Positions 15,374 through 23,597 of a DNA stretch of 64,000 nucleotides are shown one piece after another (position 1 is the stretch's first letter; each line of letters begins with the position of its first letter). Position numbers and translations under genes: made by a program. The notes below the pieces were generated by a model that worked only from the letters and a program-made list of their open reading frames with translations, did no database searches and was not told the DNA's origin. The stretch spans positions 25,649 to 89,648 of the forward strand of contig CAJFNQ010000010.1 of the NCBI GenBank assembly GCA_904394975.1. The letters run 5' to 3'. The DNA is from Metaruminococcus_A gallistercoris (GTDB lineage Bacteria > Bacillota > Clostridia > Oscillospirales > Ruminococcaceae).

Positions 15374-17890
15374 CTATGCTTTTTTTACAGAATAAACAAT
15401 TTTCTCTCCAACCGGCACATCGGCAGAACAAGCATCCATTACCTGCCATCCTTTTGGCGCAACGAAGTGACATTTTGCACCTGTGGGCACCGTAACGGCA
15501 ACATCACATTGTTCGCCACCATCATAATCCCAGCTGATGCCAATCTGTCCCGCGTTGGACGGCATGCTCGCATTTAACACCTTGACCAGATCAAACCGCG
15601 GTTCCGCAATGAATTCTTTGAATCCAGCATCATAAGGTTTCAAGCCTGCGATTTCGCTCAAAATCATATTGGATTCCGGCGGAGTGGCCTGAGCAAAACT
15701 GTCATGTGTCCGGGCATCGACATCCCATACTTCCGGAATGGTGTCCAGACCGCGTTTGACAAACAGCCCGCTCCGTTTTTCGAAGAACTCCAGCAACAGG
15801 TCTTCTCTGCCGGCAGCCGCCAACGCTTTCATGGCGTAATATTGGAAAATCGGTGCAACTTTAATGATATCCAGATTACGGTCAAGCTCCATCCCGTGTG
15901 AGAACACCCGCTCAATCACACGTTCCATCCGCCCATCTTCGCAGCAACCAGTCAGGATTGCCACGGCGTTTGCGTGTTCGCAGATTGACCGGCTCTGTTT
16001 TCCGTCTTCCACATACTCTACAAAGCACCCTTCCGACTCGTTCCAGAAATAATCCACACAGGATTTGCGCAGTGTGTCAATTTTCTGCTGGATAATAGCG
16101 CGATCCTCTTCGGCATCCGCCCAACCAGCGATCCGCTCAGCGGCCATCAGCACACGGAGGTACATTAAGCTGAGTGTGGACTCAATGCCCTTTCGGGTAA
16201 GGTTCGTCCAGTCAAACCAGACCACCCATGGCACCATTTCCAAAATGCCGTCTTTATTTTCATACTTCTCCGCCATTTCCAGATAACGGCGGATATGAGG
16301 GTACAGCTCTTTCCCAAGCGCGGTATCCCCGGTTAAGGTACAATACTCTTCCAACCGGATGACAAGGCTGAAGGAATGATCAAAGATCAGGTCGTTCGCT
16401 TCCGGAACCATGATGTTAAAGGTTCCCCAAGGATTCTGCTCATAGCAGAAGGTGCGGAAGTAACGTTTGAAAATATCCAGATTGCCGTGCTGATAAATGA
16501 GCGGGAGCATAACGGTGGTGACGTCACCGCTCCAGTTGTTTTTCTCCCGGTAGTTGTTGTCAACCAATTTATCATTGATACAGGTGAGCGCGGTATTGTC
16601 CGACATATTAAACAACTTGTCAAGCAATGGCTGATCCGACGAGAACGACGCGAACTGTTTGACCGGATATTCGGTGCGATTCAGGCCAACGTGATAAATT
16701 TTAAGTGGTTTAAACTGCTGGATACTGAATACTGCCGGCGTCTGGTAACGCACCGTCACCTGGAGATAACGGGTGTTGACAAATTCAAAGCTCTCCCACT
16801 GCTGCCGTCCCTCTTTGCAGACATACCGTTTGTTGCGGTAGTGGTGGCCGGTTTTGTAGTAGATCTTTCCGTTATCCAGCACATGAGCATATGCAATGTC
16901 AATGATGAAGCCGGCCGGAGCATCCACGTCCAGGCGGATATATCCATTCATAATTTCGCCGAAATCCAGAATAAACGCCGGATAGCAGATGCGGAAGGGA
17001 TAATCGCTCTGAGTGCCGGGCTGAAGAACCGCGAAGGTTTCATCCTCGTTGATAACATTTTCTACGTCACGCACCACCGCATATTGAACAGGCTGAATGT
17101 TCTCCAAGCCCTGCCACATCTGCGGGACAGGCTTATAGCTGTGTTTGTCAATGTTTCCGGGCTCGACCTCGCCTGATGTGACAATCTCTTTCGCATCAAC
17201 AGGATGTTCGGTCATATACGGAATCTCGCGCGGCTGAAGATACCGCCACAGCTTGCCCCACTGGCGAACCGGGCTGTCTTCGTACATTTCGCTGATCCAG
17301 ATATTACGGTTAAACGTCTTCGCACGGACAGACTCATCGTTGCACAAATCAAAGCTGTCAGGGTTAAATCCTGCGCGGGCATCATACACCTCAACCGCTT
17401 CCATATTGTTTAAATCATAAAATGAACGCGGCGTATGCGGATGCCAGCCATTGTCTTTTACGATCCGCCAATCAGTACCTGTTCCGATGGTTTCAACGGT
17501 ACCGTCGGCATAGGTGAGCTTTAACTGGGCAAGCAGCGCCGCCGGATGCTCTCCTGCGTAATAATCACCCGGATGATCCTGCATGACCAATACCCAGATG
17601 GAGTTTTCACCCGCTTTCAGCTGCTGCTCCACCTCATATGAATCAAACGAATAATAGTCAGGGGCGCCGTAAAGCGGACCCCGGCCGATAAACGTCTGAT
17701 TGATAAACAGCTTATATTTTTGATCGGCGGTAATGTCTACATGAGCGGTTTTTATTTGAGATTTTGGCGTAAACGCCTTATAAAACCAGAAATAATGAAC
17801 GCCATCACGGTCGATAAAATCCGGATGGATCCAGCAGGCATCCCATTTTGTATCTTTTCCTTTTTGCAGTGCTTCATTTAAAAACGGCAC
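15374..17890 (-). CDS. Alpha-L-rhamnosidase-like glycoside hydrolase (GH78-type)
   Basis: An 838-residue cytosolic protein with no signal peptide. The N-terminal beta domains (about 1-400) include the rhamnosidase-type strand YKLFINQTFIGRGPLYGAPDYYSFD. The catalytic (alpha/alpha)6 barrel shows DNNYREKNNWSGD, aligning with the GH78 motif DCPxRExxGWxGD: the acidic positions are kept while CP and G are replaced. A later PEVW segment could supply the catalytic base. A small C-terminal beta domain ends the protein. The start is GTG at 17890 after AAGGAG. It likely acts on rhamnosides or related sugars taken into the cell. There is no adjacent transporter or regulator, so the substrate is open. Confidence 0.8.
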   Translation of the reverse strand: MPFLNEALQKGKDTKWDACWIHPDFIDRDGVHYFWFYKAFTPKSQIKTAHVDITADQKYKLFINQTFIGRGPLYGAPDYYSFDSYEVEQQLKAGENSIWVLVMQDHPGDYYAGEHPAALLAQLKLTYADGTVETIGTGTDWRIVKDNGWHPHTPRSFYDLNNMEAVEVYDARAGFNPDSFDLCNDESVRAKTFNRNIWISEMYEDSPVRQWGKLWRYLQPREIPYMTEHPVDAKEIVTSGEVEPGNIDKHSYKPVPQMWQGLENIQPVQYAVVRDVENVINEDETFAVLQPGTQSDYPFRICYPAFILDFGEIMNGYIRLDVDAPAGFIIDIAYAHVLDNGKIYYKTGHHYRNKRYVCKEGRQQWESFEFVNTRYLQVTVRYQTPAVFSIQQFKPLKIYHVGLNRTEYPVKQFASFSSDQPLLDKLFNMSDNTALTCINDKLVDNNYREKNNWSGDVTTVMLPLIYQHGNLDIFKRYFRTFCYEQNPWGTFNIMVPEANDLIFDHSFSLVIRLEEYCTLTGDTALGKELYPHIRRYLEMAEKYENKDGILEMVPWVVWFDWTNLTRKGIESTLSLMYLRVLMAAERIAGWADAEEDRAIIQQKIDTLRKSCVDYFWNESEGCFVEYVEDGKQSRSICEHANAVAILTGCCEDGRMERVIERVFSHGMELDRNLDIIKVAPIFQYYAMKALAAAGREDLLLEFFEKRSGLFVKRGLDTIPEVWDVDARTHDSFAQATPPESNMILSEIAGLKPYDAGFKEFIAEPRFDLVKVLNASMPSNAGQIGISWDYDGGEQCDVAVTVPTGAKCHFVAPKGWQVMDACSADVPVGEKIVYSVKKA

Positions 17891-17921
17891 GGGAATTTCT
17901 CCTTATGATTTGTTTGCCCTT

Positions 17922-17950
17922 ATTATATCGCCGTGCCGGATGCTTTTCAA
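17922..17950 (-). promoter_or_regulatory. Sigma-A promoter of the GH78-like gene
   Basis: On the minus strand, TTGAAA (17945-17950), 17 bases and TATAAT (17922-17927), 32 bases before the GTG start. No cre-like or other operator is obvious. Confidence 0.8.
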
Positions 17951-18008
17951 TCAAAAAGAGCAAATCAAAAAAGTTTCCTGTCTTTCGTACAATCGAAGCG
18001 ACAAGTTA

Positions 18009-18017
18009 TGGTATAAT
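18009..18017 (+). promoter_or_regulatory. Extended -10 promoter of the radical-SAM gene
   Basis: TG-G-TATAAT at 18009-18017 without a good -35, 42 bases before the start codon. This fits an extended -10 type promoter. Confidence 0.6.
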
Positions 18018-18058
18018 ATGCCTAAGCGTCACTAAAATTTAAGCGGAGGAATTTTCCT

Positions 18059-19750
18059 ATGAAACTATTGCTGGTTGGAATCAACGCAAAATACATTCAC
18101 TCAAATCTCGCGATTCGCTGCCTGAAAGCGGCTTGCGAAAAAAAGGGAGTAACGAGTGAGATTCTGCTGCGGGAATACACCATCAATCAAAACGCGGATG
18201 AAATTTTAAGTGATCTTGTTTGCCTGAACGCTGATTTGATTGCGTTTTCTACCTACATCTTTAACATCGAAACGGTTTTGAGGTTAGTGGAAAACCTAAA
18301 AATTGTTCAGCCGAATATCAGGATTCTTCTTGGTGGACCGGAAGCCGGGTTTAAAGCGGATGAACTGATGAAGCAGTATTCTGAAATCGACTACATTATT
18401 ACCGGTGAAGGAGAGCTCCCGTTTGCCAAACTAACAGAAGAACTGGAAACCAAAGCGGTGCCAAATCCGGCAAACGTTCCCGCTCTGTCGTTTCGGCAAG
18501 GCGGAGAGATTCTGCATACACAGCCCCTTCCGCTTCCACGCGAGGAACACCTCCCCTATCGGTACAGCAAAGCCGACATTCAAGCGCTCACCCACCGTAT
18601 CATTTACTTTGAAAGTTCACGAGGATGCCCGTTCCGCTGTGCCTACTGCATGTCTTCCATTGAAAAGCAGCTGCGCTTTTTTGAACTGGAAGAGGTGCTC
18701 AATCAGCTTTCACTGTTTCTTAGCTGCCGCGTTCCGCAGGTCAAATTCATTGACCGGACCTTTAATTGCAACCCAAAACGCGCATTGACCATATGGCGTT
18801 ATATCAGCGAGCACGATAATGGTGTGACCAACTTCCATTTTGAGATTGCCGCTGATCTGCTAAGTGACGAAATGATCGATTGTCTGGCGCAGATGCGACC
18901 GGGCCTGGTACAACTTGAAATCGGCGTACAATCTACAAACCCCCACACACTTGAAGCAATTGAACGAAAAACCGACCTTGAATTGGTTCAAAAGAGGGTA
19001 CAGACCATATTAAGCCAAAAAAACGTTCATGTTCATCTCGACCTGATTGCCGGACCTCCGTTGGAAGGATACCAGTCTTTTGTTCGGTCATTCAACGAAG
19101 TGTATCGCCTGAAACCGCATCAGCTCCAGCTTGGATTTCTGAAAGTTCTTGCCGGCACGCCCATCTGCCAAAACGCAGAATGGTACGGCATCCGGGCACG
19201 GCGCTATCCGCCGTATGAGGTGCTAAAAACGAATGATATTTCCTATGAAGAGCTAGACAAGCTTAAGCAGATCGAACCGCTGGTCGACCAGCTTTACAAC
19301 AGCGGCCGTTTCCGTCATCTACTGGATGCAGTGCTTCCCTTGTTTGAAAGCCCGTTTGATTTTTACAGCAGGTTAAGCGCTTTTTTGAGGGAAAGCGCAG
19401 ACCCTTCTATTTACGCAGGAAAGTACGGGCTGTACCGGGCTGTATTGGATTATTGTACGAGACAGCGCCCGGAAACAGAAGTGTATCTGCGGGAAATGAT
19501 AAAACTGGATCTGTTTTTAAGGGAACGGGCAAGATCGTTGCCGGAGTTTTTAAAGCTTTCCATCACCAAACAGTCAAATGAGCTTTTATGCCACATGAAA
19601 GAGTTATTCCCTGAAATAAGTGATGTGAAAAGCTGCCATTTTGAAACATTTCCGGAAATCGCACCGGGTACCTGGTTTTGCTTTGATTATACAAGCCGTG
19701 ACCTGTATTCCAACGCACGGGTGTTGACCGCATCCGCCAAACAAGAATAA
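18059..19750 (+). CDS. B12-binding domain/radical SAM protein (DUF4080-type)
   Basis: A 563-residue protein. The N-terminal cobalamin-binding-like domain (about 1-140) begins KLLLVGINAKYIHSNLAIRCL, with the LLGGPEAGF and DYIITGEGE motifs of this class. The radical-SAM domain has the cluster motif CPFRCAYC (Cys190, Cys194, Cys197) in ESSRGCPFRCAYCMSS. The C-terminal third resembles DUF4080. The reaction is unknown; relatives methylate or rearrange unactivated carbons. The start ATG at 18059 has a GCGGAGGAA site. Monocistronic, ending in a strong terminator. Confidence 0.88.
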   Translation: MKLLLVGINAKYIHSNLAIRCLKAACEKKGVTSEILLREYTINQNADEILSDLVCLNADLIAFSTYIFNIETVLRLVENLKIVQPNIRILLGGPEAGFKADELMKQYSEIDYIITGEGELPFAKLTEELETKAVPNPANVPALSFRQGGEILHTQPLPLPREEHLPYRYSKADIQALTHRIIYFESSRGCPFRCAYCMSSIEKQLRFFELEEVLNQLSLFLSCRVPQVKFIDRTFNCNPKRALTIWRYISEHDNGVTNFHFEIAADLLSDEMIDCLAQMRPGLVQLEIGVQSTNPHTLEAIERKTDLELVQKRVQTILSQKNVHVHLDLIAGPPLEGYQSFVRSFNEVYRLKPHQLQLGFLKVLAGTPICQNAEWYGIRARRYPPYEVLKTNDISYEELDKLKQIEPLVDQLYNSGRFRHLLDAVLPLFESPFDFYSRLSAFLRESADPSIYAGKYGLYRAVLDYCTRQRPETEVYLREMIKLDLFLRERARSLPEFLKLSITKQSNELLCHMKELFPEISDVKSCHFETFPEIAPGTWFCFDYTSRDLYSNARVLTASAKQE

Positions 19751-19752
19751 AA

Positions 19753-19790
19753 AAGAACCTCTTTCCAAAATGGAAAGAGGTTCTTTTCTC
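19753..19790. terminator. Bidirectional terminator
   Basis: A perfect 15-base inverted repeat, AAGAACCTCTTTCCA (19753-19767) with its complement at 19771-19785, flanked by A and T runs. It serves the convergent radical-SAM and DDAH-like genes. Confidence 0.9.
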
Positions 19791-19798
19791 AATCAATG

Positions 19799-20569
19799 TT
19801 AAAAACGCAGGGACAGGCAGGTCAAGCCGCCGTCGATCTTTTTAAACTCGGACATTTCCACGCAGATGGTTTCGTAACCGAGCTTCTGAATCTCCGCGAG
19901 TGTGCGGGGGTAACCAGCGGGAACAAGGATTTTTCCGTTCATATTGATGCAGTTGGTGCAATACTCCTCGTCGTAATCCACAACAATACGGTCAAACTTT
20001 TTGAGCTCCTCGCTGTCCGCATAACGTTTGGAAACGATCAGATGATTGTCTCCGATATAGGTCATACCGGTTTTCAGGTGAAGCAGACCGTCCACCTTCA
20101 TAACCGAACCGGTATATCCAAACCCTTCCAAAAATGCAATCAGCTGACGGGCGCCCTCCTCGTTGGTACGGTTGGAAAGGCCCACGTAAAAATGATTTTC
20201 GACCATCATGACATCGCCGCCATCCAGTGTACCGGGGGCTGTGATGTGCATGATCTGCTCGTCTTTATAAAATTTGCGGAGGACCGGTTCAATCAGCTCG
20301 ATTTCACGGTTTCTGGAATCAGCCCCCGGATTGGTGATAACTGCGCCTTTTTCTGTGACGATGGCAACGTCTTCCACAAAGCAGGAATCCGGAAAACGCT
20401 CGTCCGCTTCCGCCACGGTAACAGCAACGCCGCACTGTTTCATCGCTTCAATATATGCCTTATGCTGGCAAAGCGCCTTTTCGTAGTCCGGTTTTCCAAG
20501 TTCCGGAGAACCGGTGATCCCGTCCACCATGGCGCGGCAGGGTGTTCTTACAATTACGTTGTGAAACAT
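19799..20569 (-). CDS. Dimethylarginine dimethylaminohydrolase-like enzyme
   Basis: A 256-residue pentein-fold amidinohydrolase. The pattern matches DDAH and related enzymes: an early FHNVIVRTPCRAMVDGIT segment, SCFVEDVAIV (Asp67 region), TLDGGDVM, catalytic His164 in LLHLKTG, and a nucleophilic Cys251 near the C-terminus (GGLTCLSLRF). DDAH turns N-methylated arginines into citrulline; arginine deiminase or other pentein chemistry cannot be excluded. Single gene with its own promoter and a GGGAGG ribosome binding site. Confidence 0.85.
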   Translation of the reverse strand: MFHNVIVRTPCRAMVDGITGSPELGKPDYEKALCQHKAYIEAMKQCGVAVTVAEADERFPDSCFVEDVAIVTEKGAVITNPGADSRNREIELIEPVLRKFYKDEQIMHITAPGTLDGGDVMMVENHFYVGLSNRTNEEGARQLIAFLEGFGYTGSVMKVDGLLHLKTGMTYIGDNHLIVSKRYADSEELKKFDRIVVDYDEEYCTNCINMNGKILVPAGYPRTLAEIQKLGYETICVEMSEFKKIDGGLTCLSLRF

Positions 20570-20605
20570 TTTATGACCTCCCAGTTGAAATACAGTCTAA
20601 AAGAC

Positions 20606-20635
20606 AGTATAACATTTTACCGAAATAAATTGCAA
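20606..20635 (-). promoter_or_regulatory. Promoter of the DDAH-like gene
   Basis: On the minus strand, TTGCAA (20630-20635), 18 bases and TATACT (20606-20611). Confidence 0.7.
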
Positions 20636-20702
20636 GTAAAAGGCGCAATTTGTTACATCAAATGATATTCGAACTTTTTGCGCGATTTTGTTTTTCGGGC
20701 TC

Positions 20703-20730
20703 TTGATATTTTCTCTGCTCATGTTATCAT
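20703..20730 (+). promoter_or_regulatory. Promoter of the G1P dehydrogenase/HAD fusion
   Basis: TTGATA (20703-20708), 16 bases and TATCAT (20725-20730) with an extended TG just before the -10. Confidence 0.65.
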
Positions 20731-20771
20731 GGATTTAGAAAAATTAAATGTTTTCCGGAAGGAGCTTTTAT

Positions 20772-22952
20772 ATGGCAATCACTTACCATGAACTTGGTGA
20801 TTTTTCAGGCAAAAGTTTCCCGTGCAGCTGCGGGAGATCACACAGCATTGACATTGACCAGATCATCATAGAAAGCGGCGCGCTTTCCAAGGTCAATGAA
20901 GTCGTAGCAAACTATAACGTAAACAAACTATTTTTGGTGGCCGATTCCAACACCTATTCCATTGCGGGAAAGGCTGTGCAAAACAACCTTGAAAAAGCGG
21001 GATATGATATTGCAAGTCATGTATTCACCCCCAAAGGCCAGCTCATTCCAAACGAAAAAGCACTTGCTGATCTTGTGCTGAGCATTCCGGCTGGCACACA
21101 GCTGGTAATTGCTGTTGGTTCCGGCACCATCAACGACCTCTCCCGTTATATGGCATACAAATTGGGGGTGCCGTACATTATGGTGGCGACCGCTCCTTCC
21201 ATGGACGGTTTTGTTTCCACCGTTTCCCCGCTGATCGTAAACGATCTGAAAGTGACCTATCCTGCCGCAGGGCCTCGCGCTGTTATCGGCGATCTGGACA
21301 TTCTCTGCAACGCGCCGTCCAAAATGATCTATGCGGGGCTTGGTGATATTCTTGGAAAATACACCTCTCTGTGCGACTGGCAGCTCTCCCGCATCATCAA
21401 CGACGAGTATTACTGCCCTGAAATCGTGGAGCTGATGAAAAGCGCCATCGCGAAGTGCACCGAGGATGTTGAAGGCTTAAAAGCCAGAAAACCATCCGCC
21501 ATCAAAAGCCTGATGGAAGGGCTGGTACTCAGCGGCATTGCGATGAGTTTTTCCGGAAACTCCCGCCCGGCATCCGGCGCGGAACACCATCTCGCCCACT
21601 TCTGGGAGATGAATTTCCTCTTTGCCGGAAAAGAACCGGTGCTTCACGGAACAAAAGTCGGCATCACCACCATTGCCATTTTAAAGCTCTACGATCTGGT
21701 AAAAGATTTAAAACCAGACCGGCAAAAAGCGCTCGCTTTTGTGGAGCAATTTGACGATGCGGCCTTCAAACAAACTCTGAAAGAGATTTATCATACCGCC
21801 GCGGCAGATATCATCAAAACAAACGATGCAGAAGACCGCACCTCTCCTATACTGCATAAACAGCGGCTGGAAAAAATTCTGTCACACTGGGATGAGATCG
21901 TGCAAACCATCTGTGACATGATTCCGGTTTCCGCAGACGACGCGGAGCAGATGCTCAAGATGTTGGGAGCAGCTTACCGGCCCATTCAGGTGGGTATCGA
22001 CCGGGAAACAGTACACAACAGCCTGCTGTACGCCAAAGAACTTCGCACCCGTTATACTGTGCTTCAAATGCTTTGGGACCTCGGCGAACTGGAGCATTAC
22101 GCAGACGAAGTTACCGAATTCATGACCCGCAACGAAGAAGAGCAGCTTTGTTCCACGGATGATGAAATCCGGGAACGGTTAAAAAATATCCGTTGCTTTA
22201 TTCTGGATATGGACGGCACCTTTTACTTGAGCGACCGGTTGCTGGACGGCTCCATTGACTTCATCAACAAGGTAAAAGAATCCGGGCGGGATTACCACTT
22301 TTATACCAACAACTCCTCCAAAAACGCTGCTCATTACGAGGAAAAGCTCAAGAAAATGGGCTGCCCCAGCCATGTCGGAAAAGTACTGATCTCCAACGAG
22401 GTACTCATCGATTACCTGAAGAAACATACATCCCACAAGAAATTTTTTGTACTCGGTACCGAGTTTTTAAAGGATGACTTCAAAAAAGCTGGCTATCTTC
22501 TGGATGAACAGAATCCAGATGCGGTCATCGTCGGATTTGACACCAGCCTGGTTTATGACAAACTCACTGCCGCATGCAATCTCATTAAAAACGGCATCCC
22601 GGTTTATGGGGTCAATCCGGACTTTGTATGCCCGCTTGACCAAGGCGGATTCCTTCCGGACTGCGGTTCGATTTCAGAACTGATTTACGCTTCAACCGGC
22701 GTACGGTTTGAATTTTTCGGAAAGCCCTCTCGCCATACACTGGATTACATTTTAAGCGCGACCGGCTACGCGGAAGATGAGATCGCGTTTGTAGGTGATC
22801 GTCTTTACACAGATATCGCCATCGGCGAAGGAACGCGCGCACTCACCATTCTGGTTCTTTCCGGAGAAACAACCCCTGAAATGTTGTTGAACGCAAAAGA
22901 AACGCCGGATTTGATCTGCAAAGGTCTGCCATCCTTAACACCGCTATTATAA
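20772..22952 (+). CDS. Fusion: sn-glycerol-1-phosphate dehydrogenase + HAD-IIA phosphatase
   Basis: A 726-residue two-domain protein. Residues 1 to about 460 are an AraM/EgsA-type glycerol-1-phosphate dehydrogenase: VGSGTINDLSRYMAYKLGVP (NAD-binding) and VATAPSMDGFVS, with likely metal ligands in AGLGDILGKYTS, EHHLAHFWEM and VLHGTKVGI. From about 470 it is a HAD-IIA (NagD-like) hydrolase with motif I DMDGT (Asp479, Asp481), motif II YTNNSSK, the GKPSRHTLDY lysine and GDRLYTDIAIG. In series these could turn dihydroxyacetone phosphate into G1P and then glycerol, but the HAD substrate is inferred. The start ATG 20772 follows GGAAGGAGC; the frame opens 24 bases earlier without an SD. Confidence 0.9.
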   Translation: MAITYHELGDFSGKSFPCSCGRSHSIDIDQIIIESGALSKVNEVVANYNVNKLFLVADSNTYSIAGKAVQNNLEKAGYDIASHVFTPKGQLIPNEKALADLVLSIPAGTQLVIAVGSGTINDLSRYMAYKLGVPYIMVATAPSMDGFVSTVSPLIVNDLKVTYPAAGPRAVIGDLDILCNAPSKMIYAGLGDILGKYTSLCDWQLSRIINDEYYCPEIVELMKSAIAKCTEDVEGLKARKPSAIKSLMEGLVLSGIAMSFSGNSRPASGAEHHLAHFWEMNFLFAGKEPVLHGTKVGITTIAILKLYDLVKDLKPDRQKALAFVEQFDDAAFKQTLKEIYHTAAADIIKTNDAEDRTSPILHKQRLEKILSHWDEIVQTICDMIPVSADDAEQMLKMLGAAYRPIQVGIDRETVHNSLLYAKELRTRYTVLQMLWDLGELEHYADEVTEFMTRNEEEQLCSTDDEIRERLKNIRCFILDMDGTFYLSDRLLDGSIDFINKVKESGRDYHFYTNNSSKNAAHYEEKLKKMGCPSHVGKVLISNEVLIDYLKKHTSHKKFFVLGTEFLKDDFKKAGYLLDEQNPDAVIVGFDTSLVYDKLTAACNLIKNGIPVYGVNPDFVCPLDQGGFLPDCGSISELIYASTGVRFEFFGKPSRHTLDYILSATGYAEDEIAFVGDRLYTDIAIGEGTRALTILVLSGETTPEMLLNAKETPDLICKGLPSLTPLL

Positions 22953-22955
22953 GAA

Positions 22956-22986
22956 AAAAGGGAAGCATTGCTTCCCTTTTGTTTTA
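22956..22986 (+). terminator. Terminator after the fusion gene
   Basis: AAAAGGGAAGC (22956-22966) pairs with GCTTCCCTTTT (22970-22980), followed by GTTTTATT. Confidence 0.88.
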
Positions 22987-23003
22987 TTCGACAAGATGCG
23001 ACA
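22987..23003 (+). promoter_or_regulatory. Two tandem Spo0A-like boxes
   Basis: TTCGACA (22987-22993; complement TGTCGAA, a perfect 0A core) and TGCGACA (22997-23003, one mismatch) at ten-base spacing. They lie just upstream of an AT-rich TATATT (23017-23022) -10 candidate for the HhH gene. They could activate or repress. Confidence 0.45.
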
Positions 23004-23126
23004 ACGCTGTGAGTCTTATATTATATAAAACTCTAAAATGTAACCAATCGCCTTTACTTCTCTGCTCTATAATGTTAAAATTCTATCATACGACAAATTT
23101 CGCGTATGAATCCGGGCGGGAGCAGA

Positions 23127-23582
23127 ATGAAAGTATTAGCTTATATTGTAATTACATTGTTGTTTGCTGCGACCATTGCACTGGGTATTTATTCTGCCAT
23201 ACCTGAACCGGAAAACGAACCGGTTGTCAGCTACATTACTCCCGAAAGTAACAGCTCCTCCGTTTCGCCCTCTGTTTCGAGTAATAACAACGACTCGACT
23301 TCTTCAAAACATTCTCAAACTTCCAGGCCTGCCAGCTCGAGCAGTTCAACTAAAAGCGAATCTTCTTCCGAATCATCCTGTGTAGAGCTTCCTCTCAATA
23401 TCAATACCGCAACAGAAGGAGAACTGCTTTGTCTGGAGGGAATTACTCCGGAAGACGCCAGGCTCATTGTTCTTTATCGTGAAATGGCAGGCGGTTATTC
23501 TTCCATCGAAGAACTCATGCTGGTAAAAGGGATCAGCGTCAATCAATTCAGGCTGATTAAAGATGACATTTACTGTGAATAA
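23127..23582 (+). CDS. Membrane-anchored helix-hairpin-helix protein (ComEA-like tail)
   Basis: A 151-residue protein. One N-terminal helix (about 5-24) is followed by a Ser/Thr-rich spacer (about 35-85) and a C-terminal ComEA-type double helix-hairpin-helix: LNINTATEGELLCLEGITPEDARLIV... then YSSIEELMLVKGIS. ComEA binds incoming DNA during transformation, but full clostridial ComEA usually also has an SLBB domain, absent here. The start ATG 23127 follows GGGCGGGAG. It lies 15 bases before pyrB, so both may share a transcript. Whether it serves DNA uptake is unknown. Confidence 0.78.
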   Translation: MKVLAYIVITLLFAATIALGIYSAIPEPENEPVVSYITPESNSSSVSPSVSSNNNDSTSSKHSQTSRPASSSSSTKSESSSESSCVELPLNINTATEGELLCLEGITPEDARLIVLYREMAGGYSSIEELMLVKGISVNQFRLIKDDIYCE

Positions 23583-23597
23583 AAAGGATGTGTCAAA

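Noticed and set aside
16376..17176. Long open frame (266 codons) on the plus strand opposite the GH78-like gene
   Set aside because: It has no SD or recognisable domain and mirrors codon bias of the real gene on the other strand.
19796..20665. 289-codon plus-strand frame opposite the DDAH-like gene
   Set aside because: Antisense shadow; the minus-strand frame has full pentein motifs, promoter and SD.
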